Source of the DNA: Actinobacteria bacterium IMCC26207
GTDB lineage: Bacteria; Actinomycetota; Acidimicrobiia; Acidimicrobiales; Microtrichaceae
Length of the DNA: 64,000 bases
NCBI GenBank assembly: GCA_001025035.1
Contig: LCZK01000002.1
Span: 62,001 to 126,000, forward strand
Direction: 5' to 3'
Below, piece by piece: positions 7,455 through 14,869 of the stretch (the first letter of the stretch is position 1; every line of letters starts with the position of its first letter). Position numbers and translations under genes: made by a program. The notes under the pieces were generated by a model. That model was not told where the DNA came from. It saw only the letters and a program-made list of their open reading frames with translations, and did no database searches.

Positions 7455-7875
7455 GTCGAAGCGCCGATGGTATAACCCGAACGTTCCTCAGACTCTGGGG
7501 ATTGCTCAGATACTGTTGTATCTGGATGCCTTCTGGCTGGTGTTCGCGGTGCTGTTCGGGGGTCGAGAAAGTAAGTTTGGGTCTGGAGGAGTGATCGGTA
7601 GCTTGCTCGGCCTTGCAGGTATTGCTGCCTATGTGTACGGGGCCTATGGGATTGCCAACTCCGAGAAGCGTGGCTACCAAGTTGCCATTTTCGCCTCGTT
7701 CTTGCCGCTGATCCGGCGAGTGGTTTTGGTTGTGCTGGCTGGGGCCTCGATTTTCGGAAACCTGGGATTCATATTCTTGGCCGACAACATCTTGAACGTG
7801 ATGTTTGAATACGCTCTGATCGGCCTGCTGCTGCACCCCATGTCTCGCAATCATGAAAAAGCCTACTTCTCCTAA
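7453..7875 (+). CDS. Small integral membrane protein, four predicted helices
   Basis: A 140-residue protein beginning MSKRRWYNPNVP with hydrophobic segments at about residues 15-35 (LLYLDAFWLVFAVLF), 45-65 (IGSLLGLAGIAAYVYGAYG), 75-98 (VAIFASFLPLIRRVVLVVL) and 105-130. The N-terminus is basic, so it probably faces the cytoplasm. I do not recognise the family. The ORF could be extended upstream to 7336 but that part is the antisense of the nucleotidyltransferase, so the ATG at 7453 is preferred. Divergent overlap of the two start codons is unusual (see findings). Confidence 0.7.
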   Translation: MSKRRWYNPNVPQTLGIAQILLYLDAFWLVFAVLFGGRESKFGSGGVIGSLLGLAGIAAYVYGAYGIANSEKRGYQVAIFASFLPLIRRVVLVVLAGASIFGNLGFIFLADNILNVMFEYALIGLLLHPMSRNHEKAYFS

Positions 7876-7910
7876 GCCGGGTCGAGCCCTGACTAAGCGC
7901 TGAGTTTGCT

Positions 7911-7946
7911 AAGGGTTTTGCAAAGGGTTTTGCAAAGGGTTTTGCT
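7911..7946. repeat. Three 12-bp tandem units upstream of the MaoC gene
   Basis: aagggttttgca occurs twice exactly and a third time with one change (aagggttttgct). It fills the gap between the membrane-protein stop and the MaoC start and lies within the likely promoter region of the latter. Confidence 0.93.
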
Positions 7947-7988
7947 GGGAAGTGGCCGAGCAGCACCTTGAGCGGCCATGATCTGTTC

Positions 7989-8447
7989 ATGGCTACAGAA
8001 ATTGCAGGACTCGCTGGACTCAGAGAACTCGTCGGTACGCACCTTGGCTACTCCGATTGGCTTGAGATTACTCAGGAACGTGTCAATACGTTCGCAGATG
8101 CGACAGGGGATCACCAGTGGATCCACATCGACCCTGAGCGTGCCAAAGACGGGCCCTTCGGCGGAACGATCGCCCATGGTTACTTGACCCTCTCGCTCGG
8201 GCCCGTGCTGTTCCCCTCAATTGCAACCGTCACTGGAATCAAGATGGGTGTGAACTACGGAGCGGGCAAGGTTCGCTTCTTGTCGCCAGTCAAGGTTGGC
8301 TCGAACCTTCGCCTTGGCGCAGAACTCACCACTCTCGAAGATCTTCCCAATAACGGCGCTCAGGTGTACATGACGTTCACCTTCGAAATTGAAGGTAGCG
8401 AGAAGCCCGCTGCAGTGGCAGAGATCATCTTCCGCTACTACGCGTGA
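7989..8447 (+). CDS. MaoC-family (R)-specific enoyl-CoA hydratase-like protein
   Basis: A 152-residue single hot-dog domain. The hydratase 2 signature is visible: FADATGDHQWIHIDPERA holds the catalytic Asp and His, followed by PFGGTIAHGYLTLSL. Members hydrate trans-2-enoyl-CoA or related CoA/ACP esters; the natural substrate is unknown. I chose the ATG at 7989 (MATEIAGL) over the ATG-less extension to 7968, because the extra seven residues are not family-like. A fatty-acyl-CoA synthetase lies two genes downstream, which suggests acyl-CoA metabolism. Confidence 0.85.
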   Translation: MATEIAGLAGLRELVGTHLGYSDWLEITQERVNTFADATGDHQWIHIDPERAKDGPFGGTIAHGYLTLSLGPVLFPSIATVTGIKMGVNYGAGKVRFLSPVKVGSNLRLGAELTTLEDLPNNGAQVYMTFTFEIEGSEKPAAVAEIIFRYYA

Positions 8448-8517
8448 GTCGAGCGCGAACCCTGAGACAATCAACAACCCCGGGGCTGACAGCAAGCGAT
8501 TCGATCAGCGCAGGGCC

Positions 8518-8523
8518 TAACGT
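8518..8523 (+). promoter_or_regulatory. -10 box of a leaderless promoter for the lipoprotein hydrolase
   Basis: TAACGT ends 6 nt before the GTG at 8530, with no ribosome-binding site between. Confidence 0.5.
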
Positions 8524-8529
8524 GATGAC

Positions 8530-10032
8530 GTGAATTCCCGAACCGTTCGACCTGTAGGACTGGCCCGAGGGTTAGTCGCTGCGATGCTCGTATCGATACT
8601 CATCGGCGCGTGCTCCTCCTCCGAGGCAGGCACAACCGCGAGCAAAGCCTCGAACAGTCGCGAAGCAACCACTGATCAGAGCCCTTCGAGTTCGGAACAA
8701 CCAAACTCCAAGCTGGATTGGACCGACTGCGATGTTGGCCGAAACACGCAGTGCGCCACCCTGCAGGTACCTCTGGATTGGGCAGAGCCGACGGGCCCAA
8801 AGATTGGACTGGCTCTGGTTCGGGTCCTCGCCACAGGCGACCGTATCGGCAGCCTGATCGGCAACCCGGGTGGTCCCGGCGGTTCCGGGCTTGAGTTCTT
8901 GGGTGCAGACCCATTCTCAGAGGCCCTGACTCGCCGGTTCGATACCGTCAGCTGGGACCCAAGAGGCGTTGGCAAGTCCACCCCGGTGAGTTGCAATGAG
9001 TCGGTACCAGACTTGTTGGCTCTTGACCCTGACCCAGATACAGCGGCGGAACAGGCTGCTCTTGATCAGGCCGCTGAAGCCATCTCAACGGATTGCGCTG
9101 ATTCCGATCTGAGCCTGCTCGAGCACATCAGCACAGTCGAGGTTGCAAAAGATCTCGAGGCGATCCGTGTGGCTCTTGGAGATGAACCGCTCAACTACAT
9201 CGGGTTTTCATATGGAACTCAGATCGGTCAGGCCTACGCAGAGATGTACCCCAAAAAGATTCGCAGCATGGTGCTTGATGGTGTGGTTGATCCCTCTCTT
9301 GGGTATACCGAGTTTCTGCTCGGACAAACTGCGGCCTTTGATGCCTCGTTCGAGGAGAACGTCAAACGCTGTGAGCAGGCTGGCCCCGAGGAGTGCGGGG
9401 TGCGAGACCTTGGCGCCGCTTACGATCAGGTGCATTCAATGGTTGAGCAAGAGCCCTTGGGTTCTGGGGATTCGGTGCTCGGCCCGGGCGAGCTTGCCAC
9501 GGCCGCCATCATGACCGGCTACTACGAGGACGGATGGCAAGACTTGGGGCCCGCACTTGCCGCAGGACTCAAAGGCGACGGATCGGCTCTTCGTGATCTT
9601 GCCGACGAGTACTACGACTTTGGTGGGTTTACCGCCTACGTCGGGGTGGTCTGCACAGACACCCCTCCACCGGACTCCCCTGCAGCGTATGAGAGCTTTG
9701 CCGATGCAGCCCGGGAACTGTCTCCGCGATTCGGGGGCAGCGTGGCAAACGAACTTCTGCCCTGCGCTACATGGCCAGTTGAAGCCACTGCAGCCGCTGC
9801 TGCTGTCACGGCAGCGGGAGCTCCGCCGATTTTGGTCATTGGAAATACTCGAGACCCCGCCACGCCATATGACAACGCCGTAGCTGTTTCTGAATCGCTT
9901 GAGTCGGGGGTCCTCGTGACTGCCGAGATCAGCGGGCATACGGCTTACGGCACAAACGCTTGTGTCACAAAAATCGTTGACGACTACCTGATCAACCTGG
10001 CCGTGCCAAAGGCCGATCCGCGCTGCACCTAA
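8530..10032 (+). CDS. Exported alpha/beta-hydrolase, tripeptidyl-aminopeptidase-like lipoprotein
   Basis: A 500-residue protein with a lipoprotein signal peptide: basic start, hydrophobic stretch and lipobox SILIGAC-SSS (cysteine about residue 28), then a Ser/Thr-rich linker. The mature part is an alpha/beta-hydrolase of the mycobacterial/streptomycete peptidase group with a C-terminal TAP-like domain. Visible are the oxyanion GNPGGPGGSG, WDPRGVGKST, the nucleophile elbow GFSYGTQIG, the acid in GNTRDPATP and the catalytic His in ISGHTAYG. It is expected to be anchored outside the membrane and to release N-terminal peptides; the true substrate is unknown. GTG start. Confidence 0.88.
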   Translation: MNSRTVRPVGLARGLVAAMLVSILIGACSSSEAGTTASKASNSREATTDQSPSSSEQPNSKLDWTDCDVGRNTQCATLQVPLDWAEPTGPKIGLALVRVLATGDRIGSLIGNPGGPGGSGLEFLGADPFSEALTRRFDTVSWDPRGVGKSTPVSCNESVPDLLALDPDPDTAAEQAALDQAAEAISTDCADSDLSLLEHISTVEVAKDLEAIRVALGDEPLNYIGFSYGTQIGQAYAEMYPKKIRSMVLDGVVDPSLGYTEFLLGQTAAFDASFEENVKRCEQAGPEECGVRDLGAAYDQVHSMVEQEPLGSGDSVLGPGELATAAIMTGYYEDGWQDLGPALAAGLKGDGSALRDLADEYYDFGGFTAYVGVVCTDTPPPDSPAAYESFADAARELSPRFGGSVANELLPCATWPVEATAAAAAVTAAGAPPILVIGNTRDPATPYDNAVAVSESLESGVLVTAEISGHTAYGTNACVTKIVDDYLINLAVPKADPRCT

Positions 10033-10074
10033 TCTGTCCTCGGGGCAGCACAGTTAGCGGCTAAGGGGTTACTG

Positions 10075-11727
10075 GTGGAATTCAATCTGGCGCAGGTACA
10101 TGAAGCTGTCGAGAGGGCCGTTCCCGATCGTGACTGCATCGTTATTGGTGAGCTTCGCTTGAGTTATGCCCAAGTCGGCGAACGGACTCGTCGACTAGCG
10201 AACGCTCTGCTTGACCGAGGACTGGGCCAGGTTCGCGAGCGTTCCACCTTGGAAAGCCATGAGAGCGGTCAGGATCAACTCGCCGTCTACCTACATAACG
10301 GCTCCGAGTACTTAGAGTCCATGCTTGGTTCATACAAAGCCCGAGTTGCCCCATTCAACGTGAACTACCGCTACGTGGCCGAGGAACTTCAATACCTGCT
10401 CGCAGACTCCCAGGCTCGCGCAATTGTCTATCACTCGCAGTTTGCTCCCACGCTCGAAGCAATACGCCCGGGCCTTGAAAACCTGAGAGTTTTGATTCAG
10501 GTGCAAGACGAGTCACAGAACGAACTCCTAGAAGGCGCCGAGTGGTACGAGGATGTCCTCGAGTCAGCTTCGGCCGACTTGCCGGTTGGACTTGCAGAGA
10601 GTTGGTCTCCGGACGACCTCTACATTTTGTATACCGGTGGAACCACGGGGATGCCCAAAGGTGTGATGTGGCGACAGGCAGACATCTTTGTGGGCGCCCT
10701 AGGTGGCCGCCGACTCGACACCTCGCAGGAATGGGACTCCCTTGAGCAGATAACCGATCAAGCAGTGAGCGGAGGGATGAAACTCTTGCCGAGCGCACCC
10801 TTTATGCACGGCGCTGCACATTGGATGGCCTTCAACGGATTCACCAACGCCAACACCATCTGCATCTCATCAGTCACTGATCACCTCGACCCAGTTGATG
10901 TGTTGAACCTTGTCCAAAGAGAGGGGGTGCACCTGCTGCTCATTGTGGGTGACGCCTTCGGCCGCCCAATTGTTCAAGCAATCGAAGCCGGCGACTACCA
11001 ACTCGACTCCTTGCTGATAACAGTTTCTGGTGGCGCCTCGCTCTCTCCTGGAATCAAAGACCGACTGCTTGCCGCTGTGCCAACCATGATGGTCCTTGAC
11101 GGCCTTGGGGCTTCAGAGACTGGTCAGCAGGCCAGCCAACTGAGCTTTGCGGGTCAATCCGCACAGACTGGAATATTTGCTCCCGCTTCGGGGATGTGTG
11201 TGCTGTCCGAGGATTTTTCGGAGTTGTTGCTGCCCGGCCATGACGGGATTGGGTGGGTGGCTCAAACTGGCAGAGTTCCGCTCGCCTACCTCGGAGACAA
11301 GGACAAGTCTGCGCTGACTTTTCCCCTTCTGAACGGGGTGACCTACTCAATTCCCGGGGACCGCGGGCGTCTGCGGCAGGACGGTCGAATTGAGTTGTTC
11401 GGCCGCGACTCGGCCACGATCAACTCCGGCGGCGAGAAGATCTTTGCCGAAGAGGTTGAGCAGGCATTGCTCCGGCATCCTTCCGTGGCCGACTGTGTAG
11501 TTGCTGGTCGGCCTTCGTTGCGCTGGGGGAACGAGGTAGTCGCCATCGTGCAACTCGGCGAGGGTATTGGCGCAAGCGATGCAGACCTTCTGGAAGAGGC
11601 CGCTCGACACGTCGCTCGCTACAAACTTCCAAAAGCCATCCTGCGTGTAGATCAGGTGCATCGCTCCCCGTCCGGCAAAGCCGATTATCGCTGGGCAGCC
11701 GAGGTTGCGCAGGCCGCACAGTCCTAG
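10075..11727 (+). CDS. Acyl-CoA synthetase (FadD-like, ANL superfamily)
   Basis: A 550-residue AMP-forming ligase that activates a carboxylic acid as acyl-AMP and then acyl-CoA. The P-loop-like A3 motif is YTGGTTGMPKGVMWRQADIF (about residues 185-204), with the LDGLGASETG adenine motif, the PGDRGRLRQDGRIELFGRDS hinge segment and the C-terminal lysine in SPSGKADYRWA. The A3 variant ending in GVMWR is characteristic of actinobacterial fatty-acyl/steroid-side-chain synthetases. GTG start with an AGGGG ribosome site 7 nt upstream. Its last codons and stop begin a 34-bp tandem repeat. The acyl substrate cannot be read from sequence. Confidence 0.88.
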   Translation: MEFNLAQVHEAVERAVPDRDCIVIGELRLSYAQVGERTRRLANALLDRGLGQVRERSTLESHESGQDQLAVYLHNGSEYLESMLGSYKARVAPFNVNYRYVAEELQYLLADSQARAIVYHSQFAPTLEAIRPGLENLRVLIQVQDESQNELLEGAEWYEDVLESASADLPVGLAESWSPDDLYILYTGGTTGMPKGVMWRQADIFVGALGGRRLDTSQEWDSLEQITDQAVSGGMKLLPSAPFMHGAAHWMAFNGFTNANTICISSVTDHLDPVDVLNLVQREGVHLLLIVGDAFGRPIVQAIEAGDYQLDSLLITVSGGASLSPGIKDRLLAAVPTMMVLDGLGASETGQQASQLSFAGQSAQTGIFAPASGMCVLSEDFSELLLPGHDGIGWVAQTGRVPLAYLGDKDKSALTFPLLNGVTYSIPGDRGRLRQDGRIELFGRDSATINSGGEKIFAEEVEQALLRHPSVADCVVAGRPSLRWGNEVVAIVQLGEGIGASDADLLEEAARHVARYKLPKAILRVDQVHRSPSGKADYRWAAEVAQAAQS

Positions 11728-11795
11728 CTCGCGCAGAGTCGATATCCATAGAGAGTCCGGGCTCGCGCACAGTCCATGTCCATGCAGAGTCCTAG
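11728..11795. repeat. Two degenerate 34-bp tandem units after the acyl-CoA synthetase stop
   Basis: Each unit begins ctcgcgca and contains an agtc-atrtccat core; the second ends gagtcctag, which repeats the gene's own terminal cagtcctag. The array therefore looks like a duplication of the stop-codon region. The end of unit 2 supplies the -10 box of menG. Confidence 0.75.
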
Positions 11796-11798
11796 TCT
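11793..11798 (+). promoter_or_regulatory. -10 box of a leaderless promoter for menG-menF
   Basis: TAGTCT ends 8 nt before the menG ATG at 11807 and straddles the end of the 34-bp repeat, so the repeat may have created or moved this promoter. Confidence 0.5.
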
Positions 11799-11806
11799 GT
11801 AGACCA

Positions 11807-12541
11807 ATGACCGCTCCGACCGACCCCCGCTCCCTGATTCCTCGAGCCGATCAGCCTCTGCCAACTGGCGATGAGAAGACGCGCTCGGTGCAAGCAATGT
11901 TTGATGTCATCGCACCGCGCTACGACCTTGTCAATCGAATCATGACCTTTCGCATGGACGTCGGCTGGCGTCGCCGCACAGTGTCATCCTTAGGCCTACC
12001 CCCTGGGTCAGTCGTGGTCGACTTGGCATGCGGAACCGGAGATCTGTCTCGGGATATTGCCGCTCGAGGATTGCTACCAATTGGGGTGGACCTGAGCTTT
12101 GGGATGCTTGCAGCGGCGCCCGTACCGTTCGCTCGGGTTCAGGGAGATGGCTCGAAGCTACCGTTCCCTGATTCATCGGTGGATGGCGTGACCTGCGGTT
12201 TTGCGCTCAGAAATTTTAGTGATTTGAACGCAACGTTTGCTGAACTTGCTCGAATCGTCAGGCCTGGGGGGCGAATCGCTCTGCTTGATGTTTCCACTCC
12301 GCCTAACCCGCTGTTGAAATTCGGCCACGGAATTTACTTCGGTCAAGTAGTCCCGCGAATTGGAGCGGCACTGTCTGATGGCGCTGCCTACCGATACTTG
12401 CCAAGATCTGTGGCTTATCTTCCCGAACCAGCAGAGATGCTGGCCTCGCTTCAGGATCAGGGATTCACCAACCTTCGTCGGCGGCTGCTGACCTCGGGGA
12501 TCTCGCAGCTCATCACAGCAACCTGCGGACTGCCCGAGTAA
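11807..12541 (+). CDS. menG: Demethylmenaquinone methyltransferase
   Basis: A 244-residue class I SAM methyltransferase of the UbiE/MenG family, performing the last step of menaquinone synthesis. Seen: the N-terminal signature VQAMFDVIAPRYDLVNRIMT, the SAM-binding VVDLACGTGDLSRDIA, and the late motif IARIVRPGGRIALLDVS with FALRNFSD. I chose the ATG at 11807; the frame extends upstream to 11705 but that part is repeat sequence. Its TAA overlaps the ATG of menF (TAATG), so the two are coupled. The context (menF, menD, menH, menA, menE) favours MenG over UbiE. Confidence 0.94.
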   Translation: MTAPTDPRSLIPRADQPLPTGDEKTRSVQAMFDVIAPRYDLVNRIMTFRMDVGWRRRTVSSLGLPPGSVVVDLACGTGDLSRDIAARGLLPIGVDLSFGMLAAAPVPFARVQGDGSKLPFPDSSVDGVTCGFALRNFSDLNATFAELARIVRPGGRIALLDVSTPPNPLLKFGHGIYFGQVVPRIGAALSDGAAYRYLPRSVAYLPEPAEMLASLQDQGFTNLRRRLLTSGISQLITATCGLPE

Positions 12542-13779
12542 TGGAGCAACTTCTGGCAGTCACTCGCTTGGCTGACCACGAACCCGGCCAGGACGACGCA
12601 CTAGAGAACATGGTTGCATTCAGTTCTCCGAGAAGATCAGTCTGGGGTACCGGCACTGCTGCTCGGATTCACTTACCGGCTCCTTGGCCAGAGAACGTCC
12701 ATCTGGTGGCTGAAGCGTTATCGCAGATTCAGATTGAGGACGAGGTCGGTTCACCCGGCTCGGGACCGGTTGCGTTTGGCGCGCTCCCCTTTGATCGATC
12801 CGCCGCAGCGAACCTTGTAATTCCGCAGATTATCCATGGCCACGCTGCCGAAGGGGCCCGCTGGCGCACTGAGATTGCCCCGACAGGGGGCACGGGCAAC
12901 AGTGCAGTCACTCCTGAAGGCAAGAGTGAAGCCCTTCCTGCTGTGCAGTCTGCAACCCCATCCACTGTTGACCTACGCAGCGTTCGTTCTGCTCGGGACT
13001 GGTGCGCCGCAGTTGAAGCGGCGACCACACGCATCAAGGCTGGCGAGTTGACCAAGGTCGTGCTCGCTCGGGAACTGCTCGTGCAGACAGACATTGCGAT
13101 CTCTGCAACGCAGCTCTACCGGAGACTCCTGCAGCTCTACCCGGCTGCGCTGTGCTTTGTCATTGATGGATTTGTCGGGGCCAGCCCGGAGCTTTTGGTT
13201 TCACGAGTCGGCGAGATTGTTCGCGCTCATCCCATGGCTGGAACAACCCCTCGCACGGGCGATGTTGATCTGGATCAGCGCAGGGCTAACGAACTGCTCA
13301 GTTCTCAGAAGAATCGGAAGGAACATCAGATCACCATCGATATGGTGCATGAGACCCTGTTGCCCTGGTGTTCCTACTTGGATGCCGAACCCGTTCCTTC
13401 GGTAGTGGCCGCCGGGCCGGTGCAACACCTAGCTAGCAGTGTCGAAGGGAGATTGTCGCGCCCAACACCAAACGTGCTGGACCTTGTTGCAGCGCTCCAT
13501 CCAACTCCTGCCGTGGGCGGATGGCCACGCGAGCCTGCTCTCAAGCTGATTGACGAACTTGAACAAGCCGACCGCGGGCCCTATGCCGGCCCAGTCGGCT
13601 GGACTGATGCTCAGGGGAACGGCGCATTTGCAGTTGGTATACGTGCAGTTGAATTGAGCGACTGCTCGGCACGTCTCTTTGCTGGCGTGGGAGTGGTTGC
13701 CGACTCTGACCCAGAGTCAGAACTAGAAGAGACTCGAGCCAAGGCGCAGGCGTTACTTGGTGCAATCGTTCGTGTGTGA
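12541..13779 (+). CDS. menF: Isochorismate synthase
   Basis: A 412-residue chorismate-binding enzyme converting chorismate to isochorismate, the entry step of menaquinone synthesis. The C-terminal ~260 residues carry the family motifs: GASPELLVSR, AHPMAGTTPRTGD, QKNRKEHQITIDMV (general base region), ALHPTPAVGGWPRE, DRGPYAGPVGW and GAFAVGIRA. Being next to menG and near menD, the menaquinone role is preferred to a siderophore role (entC/dhbC). Its stop codon is the first TGA of an array of 20-bp units. Confidence 0.92.
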   Translation: MEQLLAVTRLADHEPGQDDALENMVAFSSPRRSVWGTGTAARIHLPAPWPENVHLVAEALSQIQIEDEVGSPGSGPVAFGALPFDRSAAANLVIPQIIHGHAAEGARWRTEIAPTGGTGNSAVTPEGKSEALPAVQSATPSTVDLRSVRSARDWCAAVEAATTRIKAGELTKVVLARELLVQTDIAISATQLYRRLLQLYPAALCFVIDGFVGASPELLVSRVGEIVRAHPMAGTTPRTGDVDLDQRRANELLSSQKNRKEHQITIDMVHETLLPWCSYLDAEPVPSVVAAGPVQHLASSVEGRLSRPTPNVLDLVAALHPTPAVGGWPREPALKLIDELEQADRGPYAGPVGWTDAQGNGAFAVGIRAVELSDCSARLFAGVGVVADSDPESELEETRAKAQALLGAIVRV

Positions 13780-13836
13780 GCAGTTCTGCTGGCGCGTGAC
13801 TAGTTCTGCGGGGCTCTGAGCAGTCATTCTGGGGTC
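13777..13836. repeat. Three 20-bp units, each starting with TGA, after menF
   Basis: The menF stop opens a series of exact 20-nt period: tgagcagttctgctggcgcg, tgactagttctgcggggctc, tgagcagtcattctggggtc, with a fourth tgagcag start at 13837 running into the next gene's 3' end. The units have diverged but keep phase, so stops occur in all frames. Confidence 0.85.
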
Positions 13837-13852
13837 TGAGCAGCTGCCAGCA

Positions 13853-14839
13853 CTACTCAGACGTAGCCTCTGGTGGCTGTTGGGTGGATCGAGGCCCCGA
13901 AGAGGGCGTTGTCACTGGCTCTGCAGTCTGCTCCGCCCAGATTTCTCGCACGCGGTTGAGCACCTCGGTGGCATCGGAGAACCCCGCAAAATGGCCTGCG
14001 CCAGCACGAACGCGAAGCTCTCCGTTTGCCACACGCGCAGCCTGATGGTGGCCGTGACTCGGTGGCACAATCACATCAGCGAGACCGTGCCAGACCACGA
14101 CTGGCACCGTCACCTCGTCGAGTTGAAAACCCCAATGGCGGGCAAAGAGCGCTAAATCATGGGCCGTTGCGCGCAAGTCTCCTGCAGTAATCAGATCATG
14201 CAAGAACATGGCCTTGAACTGAGGGTTACCCAGAATGGGACGATCGGCGAACCCCAAGAACCGGGCATACAGACTAAAGACAGGGTCCGCTATCGGGGTA
14301 GCGACCGTGACCACCCGGTTGAGCAGGCTACCCACGGGGGTACGCAGAACTTCCAGACTCGGGGCCATGAAGCGCATCAAACGGGTGTACGAGAAGACTG
14401 CATCAGGGCCACGAACAGGGCCCATGCCGCCCAGAAGCGTGGCCATGACTACTCGGTCTGGCATGTGTTTGGCTACGGCGAGCGTGTAGGGCCCGCCACC
14501 TGACAGGCCCACCACGGCAAACCGTTCCACGCCGAGTTCATTGGCTAGCGCCTCAAGATCGTGGGCAAAGTCAATAATTCGCTCGTAACGGTGATTCGTA
14601 GACCTTCCCGTGCCGGGTCGCTCAACTGCGATCACCCGAAAGCCGCGTTGCAGCGCTACCTCATCGATTCTTGGGGGTACCTGAAACCGTGCGCCTGGAG
14701 TTCCATGAAACCAGAACACGACATCGCCATCTGGATGACCAAACTCTGCCCAACCAAGCTCTCTGCCGGGTGCGACGAGTGAGGTTCCCACCAGCCGCGC
14801 TACTGGCGGGCCGACCTCAGGTGAGATTTCTTCTTGCAT
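13853..14839 (-). CDS. Alpha/beta-hydrolase of unknown substrate
   Basis: A 328-residue cytoplasmic alpha/beta-hydrolase. Seen: the oxyanion WFHGTPGARF, the nucleophile elbow VVGLSGGGPYTLA (Ser about residue 115), the acid in WHGLADVIVPPSHG and the catalytic His in RAGAGHFAGF. A good ribosome site (gaaggggc) precedes the ATG at 14839. The C-terminal ~25 residues are low-complexity Ser/Pro/Thr/Glu. It lies between menF and menD on the opposite strand to menF, but nothing else ties it to menaquinone; MenH is a different gene (16713-17540). Confidence 0.85.
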   Translation of the reverse strand: MQEEISPEVGPPVARLVGTSLVAPGRELGWAEFGHPDGDVVFWFHGTPGARFQVPPRIDEVALQRGFRVIAVERPGTGRSTNHRYERIIDFAHDLEALANELGVERFAVVGLSGGGPYTLAVAKHMPDRVVMATLLGGMGPVRGPDAVFSYTRLMRFMAPSLEVLRTPVGSLLNRVVTVATPIADPVFSLYARFLGFADRPILGNPQFKAMFLHDLITAGDLRATAHDLALFARHWGFQLDEVTVPVVVWHGLADVIVPPSHGHHQAARVANGELRVRAGAGHFAGFSDATEVLNRVREIWAEQTAEPVTTPSSGPRSTQQPPEATSE

Positions 14840-14869
14840 GCTGCCCCTTCAGAACACTGATACTTCAGG

